Source: UBA1479 sp002706405 (GTDB lineage Bacteria > Pseudomonadota > Alphaproteobacteria > Rhodospirillales > Casp-alpha2). Taken from it: 64,000 nucleotides of DNA. Of this stretch, positions 53,056 to 63,311 are shown one piece after another. A program made the translations under genes and the position numbers. The notes under the pieces are model-generated. The model ran no database searches. It was not told where the DNA came from and worked only from the letters and a program-made list of their open reading frames with translations. Position 1 is the first letter of the stretch; the number at the start of each line of letters is the position of its first letter. The stretch is taken from contig CAXATO010000001.1 of NCBI GenBank assembly GCA_963972255.1, forward strand, positions 310,001-374,000, in the 5' to 3' direction.

Positions 53056-54428
53056 GCCGTCACCTCTTCGGCTTTTGCCTGGGCCTCGACCGGGCCGCGC
53101 GGCACCAGGACCGAAGCCGTATTGACCTGCCCGGTGATCGAGCAGCGATAGCCGCCGCCCCCCGCCGGGCCGGAGCAGAACAGGCTCAGGACCTCGTCAT
53201 TCACATATTGGGCCGTCGCCTTGTCGTCCGTGCGCACGGCGGCGCGCAGGCGGTACTCGCCGTCCAGGGGCATGTTGGTGCCGCGCTGGCGGTCCGATGC
53301 ATCGTTATCGAAGGCGGCACCCGCGCCGACGATTTCGACCCGCACGGGGTCTGTTACGCCGCGGCTGGCCAGGCGCTTGCGCACGATGTCGGCGGCCAGG
53401 TTGGCGCGGGCAAGCGCATTGGGCCCGGCGTAGGTCAGTTCAGCCTCGCCCAGCCAGCCGCCGTCGGCGGAGACGGTGACTTTCAGCATTTCCGGCGGCG
53501 GATGGCCCTTGGCACCCAGAACGCGCACGCGGTCCTTGCCGTCGTCGGCCAGGGTCACGCCGGTGACGTCCAGCGCCACATCCGGCGTCAGATAGGCCGC
53601 CGGGTCATGCATTTCGTAAAGGATCTGCTCGGTCACCGTCGCCTTGGTGACGAGGCCGCCCGTGTTCTCGGCCTTGGTGATGACGAGCGATCCGTCGGCG
53701 CCGATCTCGCCGATGGGAAAGCCGAGCTCGTCCATGCCCGGCACGTCCTTGAACCCCGGGTCGCAGAAATACCCGCCCGTGACCTGACCGCCGCATTCCA
53801 GCAGGTGGCCGGCCAGGGTTCCGGCGGCAAGGCGGTCCCAGTCGTCTTCGGTCCAGCCGAACTCATGGATCAGCGGGCCCAGCACCAAGGCCGCATCCGT
53901 CGTCCGCCCGACCAGCACCACGTCCGTGCCGAGGGTCAGGGCCTCGGCCACGGGCCGCGCGCCGAGGTAGGCGTTGGCGGCGACGATTTCCTTGCCCTGG
54001 ATGGTCACGCCTTCGATGGTCGGCAGACCGGCAACGTCCTCGGCGGTCATAAAGCCCAACAGGTCGTCGCCCAGCACCACGGCGACGCGCAGGCCTTCGA
54101 TGCCGAGCTCCTTCGCGATCTCCAACGTCTTCCGGGCGCCGCCCAGCGGATTGGCGTTGCCCAGGTTGGCGACGATGCGCACGCCCGCGTCCTTGGCCGG
54201 TTTCAGCACACCGCGCAGATAGGGTTCCAGATAGGGCGAATAGCCCAATTCCGGGTTGCGCATCTTGATGCGCTGGGCGATGGCGAGGGTTCGTTCCCCC
54301 ATGACCTCGAAGATCAGGTAGCGGGGGCCGTCGCGCCGGGCCAGGGTTTCGACCACGGGCAGGCCCGCGTCGATGCGGTCGCCGGCGAAGCCGGCCCCGG
54401 AGCCGATGTAAACCGTTTGCGTGGTCAT
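53052..54428 (-). CDS. DUF1446 (AtuA N-terminal) family protein
   Basis: 458 residues. Typical segments are IGSGAGFAGDRIDAGLPVVE, RIVANLGNANPLGGA, LGTDVVLVGRTTDAALVLGPLIHEFGW and HLLECGGQVTGGYFCDPGFKDVPGMDELGFPIGEI. ATG 54428 gives the conserved start and overlaps the aldolase stop by 4 bases. With the 122-residue partner it makes a complete AtuA-type unit. Characterised context is acyclic terpene utilisation, but homologues occur in many hydroxy-acid operons. Confidence 0.85.
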   Translation of the reverse strand: MTTQTVYIGSGAGFAGDRIDAGLPVVETLARRDGPRYLIFEVMGERTLAIAQRIKMRNPELGYSPYLEPYLRGVLKPAKDAGVRIVANLGNANPLGGARKTLEIAKELGIEGLRVAVVLGDDLLGFMTAEDVAGLPTIEGVTIQGKEIVAANAYLGARPVAEALTLGTDVVLVGRTTDAALVLGPLIHEFGWTEDDWDRLAAGTLAGHLLECGGQVTGGYFCDPGFKDVPGMDELGFPIGEIGADGSLVITKAENTGGLVTKATVTEQILYEMHDPAAYLTPDVALDVTGVTLADDGKDRVRVLGAKGHPPPEMLKVTVSADGGWLGEAELTYAGPNALARANLAADIVRKRLASRGVTDPVRVEIVGAGAAFDNDASDRQRGTNMPLDGEYRLRAAVRTDDKATAQYVNDEVLSLFCSGPAGGGGYRCSITGQVNTASVLVPRGPVEAQAKAEEVTA

Positions 54429-55183
54429 GCGCCCGATACTCCCCGAGCCGCGGCGTTGGCGCCGTCCAGCATGAAGGCATGCTCCGAGGCGATGAAGAAC
54501 ACGGTCACGCCGAGCGCCTTGAGCTCGGCCGCCCAGCTGGCGTTGGGGGCGAAGGTGATCAGGCATTTGCCGTGTTTCTGCGCCGCCTGACCGACGCGCT
54601 TGATCGCGGCCCGAACCTCGGGAGCGGCCGGATCGGTCAGGCCGTAGCACACCGCCAGGTCGGCGGGGCCGACGAACAGGCCGTCGATGCCTTCGACGGC
54701 GGCGATGGCGTCGATATCCTCGACACCTTCCGGTTCTTCGATCTGCGCAAGCACGACGGTCTCCTTGCGGCTTTGCGCCAGAACCTCCGGCATGGCGCGG
54801 GTCGCGTAGCCGGCCCACCGGGTCGAACCGGCATAGCCGCGCCCGCCATGGCCGAAGCGGGCGGCGCGGGCGATGGCCTCGGCCTTGGCGGCGCTGTCGA
54901 TATGCGGGATGATCACGCCCGTTGCGCCGCTGTCGAGCACCGTGAGGATCGTGCCGGGGCTGCCGTCGTGTGTTCGTACCAGGACGGGAAAGTCCAACGC
55001 CCGGGCGATGCCGAGGCAGGCGTCGATCGATCCCCGGTCGAACGGCGCGTGTTCCGCATCAAGGACGATCAAGTCGACGTCCGACATGGCCAGAACCTCG
55101 ACCAACTGAAACGCCGGCGTCTTCAGAAACGTTCCGGTCAGAACGTCGCCGCGCAACAGGCGGTCGCGAAGTGGTTCTTTCAA
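54425..55183 (-). CDS. HpcH/HpaI family class II aldolase
   Basis: 252 residues, metal-dependent pyruvate-type aldolase fold. LIVLDAEHAPFD, GATGVIIPHIDSAAKAEAIARAARFGHGGRGYAG, AQIEEPEGVEDIDAIAAVEGIDGLFVGPADLA are all family hallmarks; the Glu in QIEEP and Asp in GPADL lie in the metal site. Such enzymes cleave 2-keto-3-deoxy or 4-hydroxy-2-keto acids to pyruvate or a related keto acid plus an aldehyde. Its neighbours suggest it completes breakdown of a sugar acid or hydroxy acid. Confidence 0.9.
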   Translation of the reverse strand: MKEPLRDRLLRGDVLTGTFLKTPAFQLVEVLAMSDVDLIVLDAEHAPFDRGSIDACLGIARALDFPVLVRTHDGSPGTILTVLDSGATGVIIPHIDSAAKAEAIARAARFGHGGRGYAGSTRWAGYATRAMPEVLAQSRKETVVLAQIEEPEGVEDIDAIAAVEGIDGLFVGPADLAVCYGLTDPAAPEVRAAIKRVGQAAQKHGKCLITFAPNASWAAELKALGVTVFFIASEHAFMLDGANAAARGVSGA

Positions 55184-55207
55184 GGTTCTGTCCTCCTGAA
55201 CCGAATG

Positions 55208-56188
55208 TCAGGACGTGCGTTGCAAGCCGTCCAGGTTGAAGATCATCTCATCCTTCAGGCAGCCGTCGAACTGATCGAGGATGTTCTGCGCCGTCATCAT
55301 CGCCGCCGCTTCCAGTGCCAGAAACGACGCCGCGCCGTTATGGGGTGCCAGCACCGTCCGGGGATGCTTGACCAGGGGATGGTCTTCCTGCGGCGGCTCC
55401 TGTGAAAAGACGTCGACCCCGGCGCCTCTGACATGGCCGCTGTCCAAGGCCGCCGCCAGGGCGTGCTCGTCGACCACGCCGCCGCGGGCATTGTTGATGA
55501 CAATGACGCCGGGCTTCATGGCCGCCAGTTCCTCGGGCCCGATCAGGTGGCGGGTTGTTTCATCCAGCGGCACATGCAGGGAAACGAAATCGGCCTTGGG
55601 AAGTTCGGGGCGGAAATCCTCGACCGCGCGCACGCCCTGCTGGGCGGCGAGATCGCGGTCGAGCTTGATATCGGCGACGACGACGTCCATGCCGAAGGCC
55701 TTGCACAACGGGGCGAGCAGACGGCCGATGCGCCCGTAGCCGACGATCAGAATGGTCGAGCGGTACAGGTCCTTCGCCTTGAACGTGCCGCGGTCGGACC
55801 AGCGTCCCTCGCGCACGGCGGCGGTCTGGCCGGTCAGGTCGCGGGCCAGGGTCATCATCATGGTCATGGTGTGCTCGGCCACGCAGCGCGCATTGGCGCC
55901 CGAGGCGATACAGACCGGAATGCCCCGCGCCGTCAGGTGATCGACGGCGATGTTGTCGCAGCCGACGCCGTGGCGTGAGACGACCTGCAGGTCGTTGGCA
56001 TGGGCCAGGACCGATTCCGGCAACTGCGCCGTGCGCACGGCGATGCCGTGGACGCCGGGCAGGACTTTCGCCAGGCCTTCGGCGCTGACGTCTTCGGCGA
56101 TGACGACCTCGATGTCGTCGCGGGCGTCCAGGATTGCGTGTCCGGCGGGGTGAATCCGCTCGGTCATGAGAACTTTTTTCTTGGCCAT
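55208..56188 (-). CDS. D-isomer-specific 2-hydroxyacid dehydrogenase
   Basis: 326 residues. The NAD-binding motif VGYGRIGRLLAPLCKAFG (GxGxxG at 151-156) and the catalytic set Arg235 (NNARGG), Glu264 (FSQEPP) and His283 (APHNGA) are complete. It resembles the phosphoglycerate-dehydrogenase branch but lacks any C-terminal regulatory domain, so a catabolic 2-hydroxyacid is more likely the substrate. ATG 56188 has GGAG upstream; ATG 56167 is possible. Confidence 0.9.
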   Translation of the reverse strand: MAKKKVLMTERIHPAGHAILDARDDIEVVIAEDVSAEGLAKVLPGVHGIAVRTAQLPESVLAHANDLQVVSRHGVGCDNIAVDHLTARGIPVCIASGANARCVAEHTMTMMMTLARDLTGQTAAVREGRWSDRGTFKAKDLYRSTILIVGYGRIGRLLAPLCKAFGMDVVVADIKLDRDLAAQQGVRAVEDFRPELPKADFVSLHVPLDETTRHLIGPEELAAMKPGVIVINNARGGVVDEHALAAALDSGHVRGAGVDVFSQEPPQEDHPLVKHPRTVLAPHNGAASFLALEAAAMMTAQNILDQFDGCLKDEMIFNLDGLQRTS

Positions 56189-56232
56189 GGGGGCTCCGGT
56201 CTTGGTCTGGATGGGCGTGATCGGTGACGGGG

Positions 56233-57132
56233 TTACTCGGCGGCGGTCTTGGCGCCGAAGAATTTTTTCTTGGCCAGGGACTGGCTTTCGTAGATGGACC
56301 CGCCTTTCAGGGGGGGCGGGTAGGGCAGACGGACCGGCGCGGGCGCCAGGCGAGGCTCCAGCGTCGGTTCGCCGGCAATAAAGGTCGCGGCGTATTCCTC
56401 CCAGGAAGCCTCTTTGCCGAATCCCCGGATGTCCCAGGCGTCGGCGGCGGCGATCTGGTAGAGCAGCAAGGTGCGGCTGCGGCCCGAGGTATTCCGGCCC
56501 GAGCCGTGAATGGTCCGCGCGTGATGGAAGCTGCAGGCCCCGGCCGGGCCGGTGATGGTTTCGGCCGTGTCCAGGTTGGCGCCGGGCAGGTCCGGGTCCA
56601 TGGCGCCGATGAAGCGGCCGTCCTGGTGATGGTCGTAGGTCGGCCCGGTATGTGATCCCGGTACGCAGAGCAGGGGGCCGTTTTCTTCCGTCATGTCGTC
56701 GAGCATCACGCCGACGGCCAGCACGTCGTCGTTGGTATGGGGATAGAAGGCCCAGTCCTGGTGCCACTCCACAGGCGAGCCGTACTCCGCCGACTTCAGG
56801 TTGATCTTGGAGCCGTGCATGCGGAACGCCGGGCCGAGCAGTGCCGTCAGCACCGCGATCAGGCGCGGGTGGCGGCCCATCCGGTTGAACACGTCGTGAT
56901 TCTTGAACGGCTCCTTGATGCGGCGGACGCGCGGCGCATCGGGGGTATGGTTGGGTTCCAGGTCGATGACGTCGGTGTGGTCGGTCAGGCCATGAGCGCT
57001 TGCGATCAGGCCGTCGAGCGCGTCGCGCATTTCCTGGACGTCCGCGGGGGAATAGATGTCCTCGACGACGATGTAGCCTTTGTTGTTGTAGGCCGCGACC
57101 TGATTGTCGGCGATCACGGGGGCTGTGGTCAT
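56233..57132 (-). CDS. Phytanoyl-CoA dioxygenase (PhyH) family oxygenase
   Basis: 299 residues, Fe(II)/2-oxoglutarate oxygenase fold. Metal ligands are His124 and Asp126 (WHQDW) and His209 (TIHGSG), with Arg in NTSGRSR as the 2-oxoglutarate contact. Members hydroxylate small acids, lipids or metabolites. First structural gene after the GntR regulator on this strand, 46 bases downstream of it. Hydroxylation could be the first step in the pathway encoded here; the substrate is unknown. Confidence 0.88.
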   Translation of the reverse strand: MTTAPVIADNQVAAYNNKGYIVVEDIYSPADVQEMRDALDGLIASAHGLTDHTDVIDLEPNHTPDAPRVRRIKEPFKNHDVFNRMGRHPRLIAVLTALLGPAFRMHGSKINLKSAEYGSPVEWHQDWAFYPHTNDDVLAVGVMLDDMTEENGPLLCVPGSHTGPTYDHHQDGRFIGAMDPDLPGANLDTAETITGPAGACSFHHARTIHGSGRNTSGRSRTLLLYQIAAADAWDIRGFGKEASWEEYAATFIAGEPTLEPRLAPAPVRLPYPPPLKGGSIYESQSLAKKKFFGAKTAAE

Positions 57133-57177
57133 GGGATGTTTCCTTGTTCGCGTGGTGTTCGTTTCCTGGATTTTGGC

Positions 57178-57900
57178 CTATCCGAAGTATTCGGGGAAGA
57201 CGGCGCGCATTTCCTCTGTCGCGGATACCGTGCCCTTCAAATGCGCGCGCACGGCGGCTTCGGCCTCGTTGGGGTTGCGCGCGGCGATGGCGTCGAGAAT
57301 GGCTTCATGGTCGCGGATGATCTTCGCCGCCTTGCCCTCGGTCGGCAGATGCAGACGGCGCAGCCGGTCCAGATGGGCGCGGCGCGCGTGGATGATGTCC
57401 CACAGGCCGCCGACGCCGGCCATCTCGTACATCATCTCGTGGAATCGGTTGTCGGCGGGCAGGAAGGCCGACAGGTTGCCTGCTTCGAGCGCTGTCCTTT
57501 GGCGGCCGATGGCGGCACGCAGGGCATCGACGTCGTTGTCGCTGATTTCGACGGCGAGGGTGCGGGCGATTTCGACCTCGACGCTGCGGCGCAAGAAATG
57601 GGCTTCGCGCGCACTCTGCACGTCGATGAAGGAAACACAGGTCCGCGACTGGGGAAACACGTCGACCAGGCTTTCTTCCTCAAGCAGGATAATGGCCTCG
57701 CGCACGGGCGTCGGGCTGACCCCGAACTGCTCCGCGATCTGGCGCGTCTGAAGCACCGTGCCGGGCGGCAGATCAAGGGAGACGATCTTGTCCCTCAGGT
57801 CATGATAGATTTGTTGAACGGCGGTCAGACGGCCGCCTTTCGGTGGCGCGGGACGGTCTTTGAACAGGCCGATTGTGTCTGGCGTCGAGTCTGGCGTCAC
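57178..57900 (-). CDS. GntR-family regulator (FadR/FCD type)
   Basis: 240 residues from GTG 57900. Winged helix LPPGTVLQTRQIAEQFGVSPTPVREAIILLEEESLVDVFPQSRTCVSFID, then an all-helical FCD effector domain with the metal-site pattern DNRFHEMMYEMAG and DHEAILDAIAARN. The frame is open to 58053, but the upstream part would run across the promoter region. Divergent from the TRAP operon; the 20-bp palindrome between them is its likely operator. Confidence 0.88.
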   Translation of the reverse strand: MTPDSTPDTIGLFKDRPAPPKGGRLTAVQQIYHDLRDKIVSLDLPPGTVLQTRQIAEQFGVSPTPVREAIILLEEESLVDVFPQSRTCVSFIDVQSAREAHFLRRSVEVEIARTLAVEISDNDVDALRAAIGRQRTALEAGNLSAFLPADNRFHEMMYEMAGVGGLWDIIHARRAHLDRLRRLHLPTEGKAAKIIRDHEAILDAIAARNPNEAEAAVRAHLKGTVSATEEMRAVFPEYFG

Positions 57901-57969
57901 GTGGTCAGGACCCCTCGAAAAACGGCTCAAATCCGTGGTTTTTGCTGCACCTGCGAGCCAGCTTTGCGC

Positions 57970-58001
57970 TTGACTCGTCAACTGATATATTAGTATTTCA
58001 G
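57970..58001. promoter_or_regulatory. Candidate GntR operator overlapping the TRAP promoter
   Basis: CTGATATATTAGTATTTCAG (57982-58001) is a 20-bp imperfect palindrome with 16 of 20 symmetric positions. A TTGACT hexamer at 57970-57975 lies just upstream, placing the dyad over the expected -10 region of the dctP gene that starts at 58059. The same arrangement is seen at 29242-29278. Confidence 0.5.
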
Positions 58002-58058
58002 TACGGGTGAAGTCAATATCACCGACATAAGAACCAAATTTAGGGAGATCCAAGGATC

Positions 58059-59090
58059 ATGTTTAAGAAGACTCTGATGGCGCTTGCTGTCGGCGGCTTA
58101 GTCATTGCCGGGACGACCGGCGGTGCCGCTGCAAAAACGCTCAAAGTTCAGGCCAGCTCGAAGGCCGGTGACTGGGCCCACCGTTTCATGACGGAAAAGT
58201 GGGCGCAGAAGCTCGATGCCATGACCGCCGGCGCGGTCAAGATCGAAGTTCTGCCGACCAAGGCCGTCGTCCCGCACCGGGAAACCATCGACGCCGTGGC
58301 CAATGGCATTCTCGACGGTGACTTGAACGCCGTTTCCTATTTCTCGGGCCGTGATCCCGCTTTCGCCGTGATCGGTGATCTGATCGCCGGCTACGACACG
58401 GTCGATCAGGTGCGCACCTTCTGCCAGTACGGTGGCGGCAAGGAAATCCTCCAGAAAATGTACGACAAGTACACGAAGGGTCAGGTCCACGTCGTCGGCT
58501 GCGGCCCCTATGCCAAGGAAGCCTTCGTTTCGACCATTCCGATCAAGAGCGTCGCCGACTTCAAGGGCGTGAAAGTGCGCTCGCCCGAAGGCCTGGCCGC
58601 GGAAGTGTTCAAGCGCGCCGGCGCGGCGCCCGTGTCGCTGCCGTTCTCCGAAGTCTACACCGCGCTCGAGAAAAAGGTCATCGACGCCGCCGATGCCTCC
58701 GCTCACGTGAACAACAGTGCCCAGGGGCTCTATAAGGTCGCCAAGTATCCGATCTACCCGGGCATCCACTCCATGGCCGTTCTGCAGTTCATCGTGAACA
58801 AGAAGGTCTGGGACAAGCTGGGCCCGCAGGGTCAGACCGCGCTGGAAGTCTGGTATCAGGCTGCCTACGACGCCATGCGCCGCGAAGCCGATCTTGAAGA
58901 TCAGAAGATCGCCGACATGCAGCGCAAAGGTGGCGACATCACGGTCATCGATTGGACGACGGAGGAACGCGCCAAGTTCCGCAAAATCGCCGTCGGCGCC
59001 TGGGAAGATTTCGCGTCGAAATCGCCCCTCGCTCGGGAAGCCCTGGACGCGCATCTGAAGTACATGCGCTCCGTCGGCCTTCTTGACTAA
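58059..59090 (+). CDS. TRAP transporter solute-binding protein (DctP family)
   Basis: 343 residues with a signal peptide (MFKKTLMALAVGGLVIAG, cleavage near GAAAK). The fold is indicated by KSVADFKGVKVRSPEGLAAEVFKRAGAAPVSLPFSEVYTALEKKVIDAADASAH; the Arg of KVRSPEG is the conserved substrate carboxylate contact. The pattern is closer to TakP-type binders of 2-oxo or hydroxy acids than the DctP at 29364. AGGGAGA precedes the ATG. Confidence 0.92.
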   Translation: MFKKTLMALAVGGLVIAGTTGGAAAKTLKVQASSKAGDWAHRFMTEKWAQKLDAMTAGAVKIEVLPTKAVVPHRETIDAVANGILDGDLNAVSYFSGRDPAFAVIGDLIAGYDTVDQVRTFCQYGGGKEILQKMYDKYTKGQVHVVGCGPYAKEAFVSTIPIKSVADFKGVKVRSPEGLAAEVFKRAGAAPVSLPFSEVYTALEKKVIDAADASAHVNNSAQGLYKVAKYPIYPGIHSMAVLQFIVNKKVWDKLGPQGQTALEVWYQAAYDAMRREADLEDQKIADMQRKGGDITVIDWTTEERAKFRKIAVGAWEDFASKSPLAREALDAHLKYMRSVGLLD

Positions 59091-59179
59091 ATAGCATCTT
59101 GCCGCCGCGCCCGGGGTGGGCGCGGCGGTCCGGCTATTCACGTCCACATTCTTCTTTTTTGCCGATCCAGGAGGGGGCC

Positions 59180-61216
59180 ATGTCTGGATTCACGGAAACC
59201 TTGGTAGGTGCGCCTTCGGGCGGAACCTTCGACCGAGCCGTCGACCATGTCAGCCGGTTTCTCGGCCTGGCGGTCGGCAATCTCTATCTGATCGCGGCGT
59301 TCTGCACGATGTGGGAGGTCGTGGCCCGCTACGTCTTCCATTCTCCCACGCAATGGGTGTTCGAGGTGGTGATGGTTCTGTGCGCCAGCGCATGGATGCT
59401 GTCGGCCGGTTTCGTCACGCTGCAGAAGCGCCATATCGGCATTACCGTGTTCTATCTCATGGTGTCGGAGCGGACCCGCTGGTGGCTTGATCTGTTCGCC
59501 ATGGTGGTCGGCGTCATCGCCCTCTACATGCTGACTTCCGACACCCTGGTCCGGGCTTTGGAAAGCATCGACCTGGTGGAGCGAGGCGGCTCGGCGTGGA
59601 ATTCGCCGCTGCCCATGATGCTCAAGACCATCCTGTTCGCCGGCCTGTTTCTTTACCTGGTGCAGTTGCTGGTCAACCTGGGCCGGCATTTCCGCGCCCA
59701 CGTCCTGCAGGTCACTGTCTATGCCGTTCTGGCGCTGGTCTGTCTGCGCCTGCTGGTTCAGATCTTCGCCCATTACGGCGAAGGCGGCGGCGGCATGTGG
59801 GTCAATCTGGAAGAATATCTCCACGAAGCATCCGGCAGCGTCATCGACCAGTTCCGGGTCGACCGCGACAGTGTCGGCATCGCCACCATCTCGTTGCTGA
59901 TTGTTGCGGCCCTTCTGGTCCTGATGATGACGGGCATGCCGCTCGGCATCGTGACGCTGATCATCTCCGTGGTCTGCGCCCTGGCCTTCTACGGCCTGCA
60001 AGGCATGTACCTGGTGTCCACCAACGCCATGGATCTTCTGGAAAAATATCCGCTGATCGCGGTGCCGTTCTTCGTGCTCATGGCATCGATCCTGGAGCGC
60101 GCCGGGATCGCCCAGGACCTGTTCGACGCCATGTCGATCTTTGCCGGTGGCCTGCGCGGCGGCGTCGCGGTGCAGACGACCGTCGTCGCCGTGATCCTGG
60201 CCGCTATGTCCGGCGTCATGGGCGGCGAGATCGTCATGTTGGGCCTGGTCGCCCTGCCGCAGATGCTGCGCCTGGGCTACGACCGCAAGCTGACCATCGG
60301 CCTGATTTGCGCCGCCGGCGCCCTGGCAACGTTGATCCCGCCGTCGATCGTGATGATCGTCTATGGGCTGAGCGCCAATGTCGGCATCGGCGACCTGTTC
60401 AGCGCCGGGTTCATTCCCGGCCTGATGCTGGCGGTGTTCTACGTGTCGTTCGTGCTCATCCGCTGCAACCTCAATCCGACCCTGGCCCCGACGGCGGCGG
60501 AAATCGCCCTGAAGACGGGCGAGGAAACCAAGCTCGGCCGCCATCAGATCGCGGCGGTCGTCATGTGCGTGGCCCTGATCTTCTGCGTCATGGGATCAAT
60601 CTACGGCGGCATCACCAGCGTCACCGAAGCGGCCGCCGTGGGCGTGTTCGGCGCCATCGCCGTCGCCGCCGTGCGCTTCAAGTTCAATTACGCGCTGCTG
60701 CGTGACTGCCTGGCCAACACCATGGCGGTGGTCGGCACGATCATCTGGCTGATCCTGGGTGCCGTGGCCTTCGTCGGTCTGTACAATCTGATCGGGGGCG
60801 CCGATTTCATGCGCCAGCTCATCAAGGGCGCCGGCTTGGGGCCGCTTGGCACGATCTTCGTGATGATGGCGATCCTGGTCGTTCTCGGCACCTTCATGGA
60901 ATGGATTGCCATCATCTTCATCACCGTGCCGGTGTTCGCCCCGGTGGTGCGTGATCTGGCGCCGGAACTGGGCATGACCCCGGAATGGGCGGCGGTCTGG
61001 TTCGGCATCCTGTTCGTCATGAACATTCAGATCTACTTCCTCAGTCCGCCCTTCGGCCCCGCCTGTTTCTGGCTGAAGTCCGTCGCACCCAAGGACGTGA
61101 CTCTGCAGGAGATCTTCATCAGCGTCATTCCGTTCATCTTCCTTCAGATCATCGGTATGCTGCTGGTGATGTTCTTTCCGCAAATCGCCCTGTGGATGCC
61201 CCAGGCATTAAACTAG
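59180..61216 (+). CDS. Fused TRAP permease DctQ-DctM
   Basis: 678 residues. The N-terminal DctQ part contains MWEVVARYVFHSPTQWVFEVVMVLCASAWMLSAGF, followed by additional helices and a loop near residue 200-235, then a DctM part with MTGMPLGIVTLIISVV, IPPSIVMIVYGLSANVGIGDLFSAGFIPG and TEAAAVGVFGA. AGGAGGGGG precedes ATG 59180. Fusion of the two permease subunits is a known variant; both domains look complete. Confidence 0.93.
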   Translation: MSGFTETLVGAPSGGTFDRAVDHVSRFLGLAVGNLYLIAAFCTMWEVVARYVFHSPTQWVFEVVMVLCASAWMLSAGFVTLQKRHIGITVFYLMVSERTRWWLDLFAMVVGVIALYMLTSDTLVRALESIDLVERGGSAWNSPLPMMLKTILFAGLFLYLVQLLVNLGRHFRAHVLQVTVYAVLALVCLRLLVQIFAHYGEGGGGMWVNLEEYLHEASGSVIDQFRVDRDSVGIATISLLIVAALLVLMMTGMPLGIVTLIISVVCALAFYGLQGMYLVSTNAMDLLEKYPLIAVPFFVLMASILERAGIAQDLFDAMSIFAGGLRGGVAVQTTVVAVILAAMSGVMGGEIVMLGLVALPQMLRLGYDRKLTIGLICAAGALATLIPPSIVMIVYGLSANVGIGDLFSAGFIPGLMLAVFYVSFVLIRCNLNPTLAPTAAEIALKTGEETKLGRHQIAAVVMCVALIFCVMGSIYGGITSVTEAAAVGVFGAIAVAAVRFKFNYALLRDCLANTMAVVGTIIWLILGAVAFVGLYNLIGGADFMRQLIKGAGLGPLGTIFVMMAILVVLGTFMEWIAIIFITVPVFAPVVRDLAPELGMTPEWAAVWFGILFVMNIQIYFLSPPFGPACFWLKSVAPKDVTLQEIFISVIPFIFLQIIGMLLVMFFPQIALWMPQALN

Positions 61217-61232
61217 GTCCAGTGGAGGTCAC

Positions 61233-61394
61233 ATGAGCAATCCCCTCACCACGCCCGAAGAACTGCACGACGACCTTGAAGAGGAAGGCGTCCATGAGAG
61301 CGACTTTTACGGCATCGTGCCCGGCGTCGCCGGTGTTCTTATCGGGGCGGCGTTGATCGTTTTCATGTTCGCTTTGGCGGATGGTTTTTCCTGA
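61233..61394 (+). CDS. Small TRAP-operon membrane peptide (53 aa)
   Basis: ATG 61233 has GGAGGTC 5 bases upstream. The product has an acidic N-terminal half (SNPLTTPEELHDDLEEEGVHE) and one membrane helix (about residues 28-48, GIVPGVAGVLIGAALIVFMFAL). It starts 14 bases after the permease and ends 18 bases before the dehydratase, so it lies in the operon. No homologue recognised; a small accessory of the transporter is a reasonable guess. Confidence 0.65.
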   Translation: MSNPLTTPEELHDDLEEEGVHESDFYGIVPGVAGVLIGAALIVFMFALADGFS

Positions 61395-61412
61395 TCAGGA
61401 CGTGCGACCACT

Positions 61413-63155
<1,743 letters not shown>

Positions 63156-63175
63156 GACGCCGTGCTTTAGTATGA

Positions 63176-63276
63176 CCCCTCACCCCGACCCTCTCCCGAA
63201 GGGAGAGGGAGATTTTCCCGGCCTTTCAGGGGGCGTTCCCTCGCCCCCGGAGGGGGAGAGGGGCAGGGTGAGGGGG
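63176..63276. repeat. GC-rich intergenic palindromic repeat (REP/MITE-like)
   Basis: The stretch begins CCCCTCACCC (63176-63185) and ends GGGTGAGGGG (63266-63275), exact terminal inverted repeats. Inside are CCCTCTCCC with AAGGGAGAGGG and CCTCGCCCCCGGAGGGGGAGAGG. This composition and layout are typical of dispersed proteobacterial palindromic elements placed between genes. Confidence 0.65.
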
Positions 63277-63311
63277 CGACTGTCTTTAAACTTTCCTGAT
63301 GGGAGAGCCTG

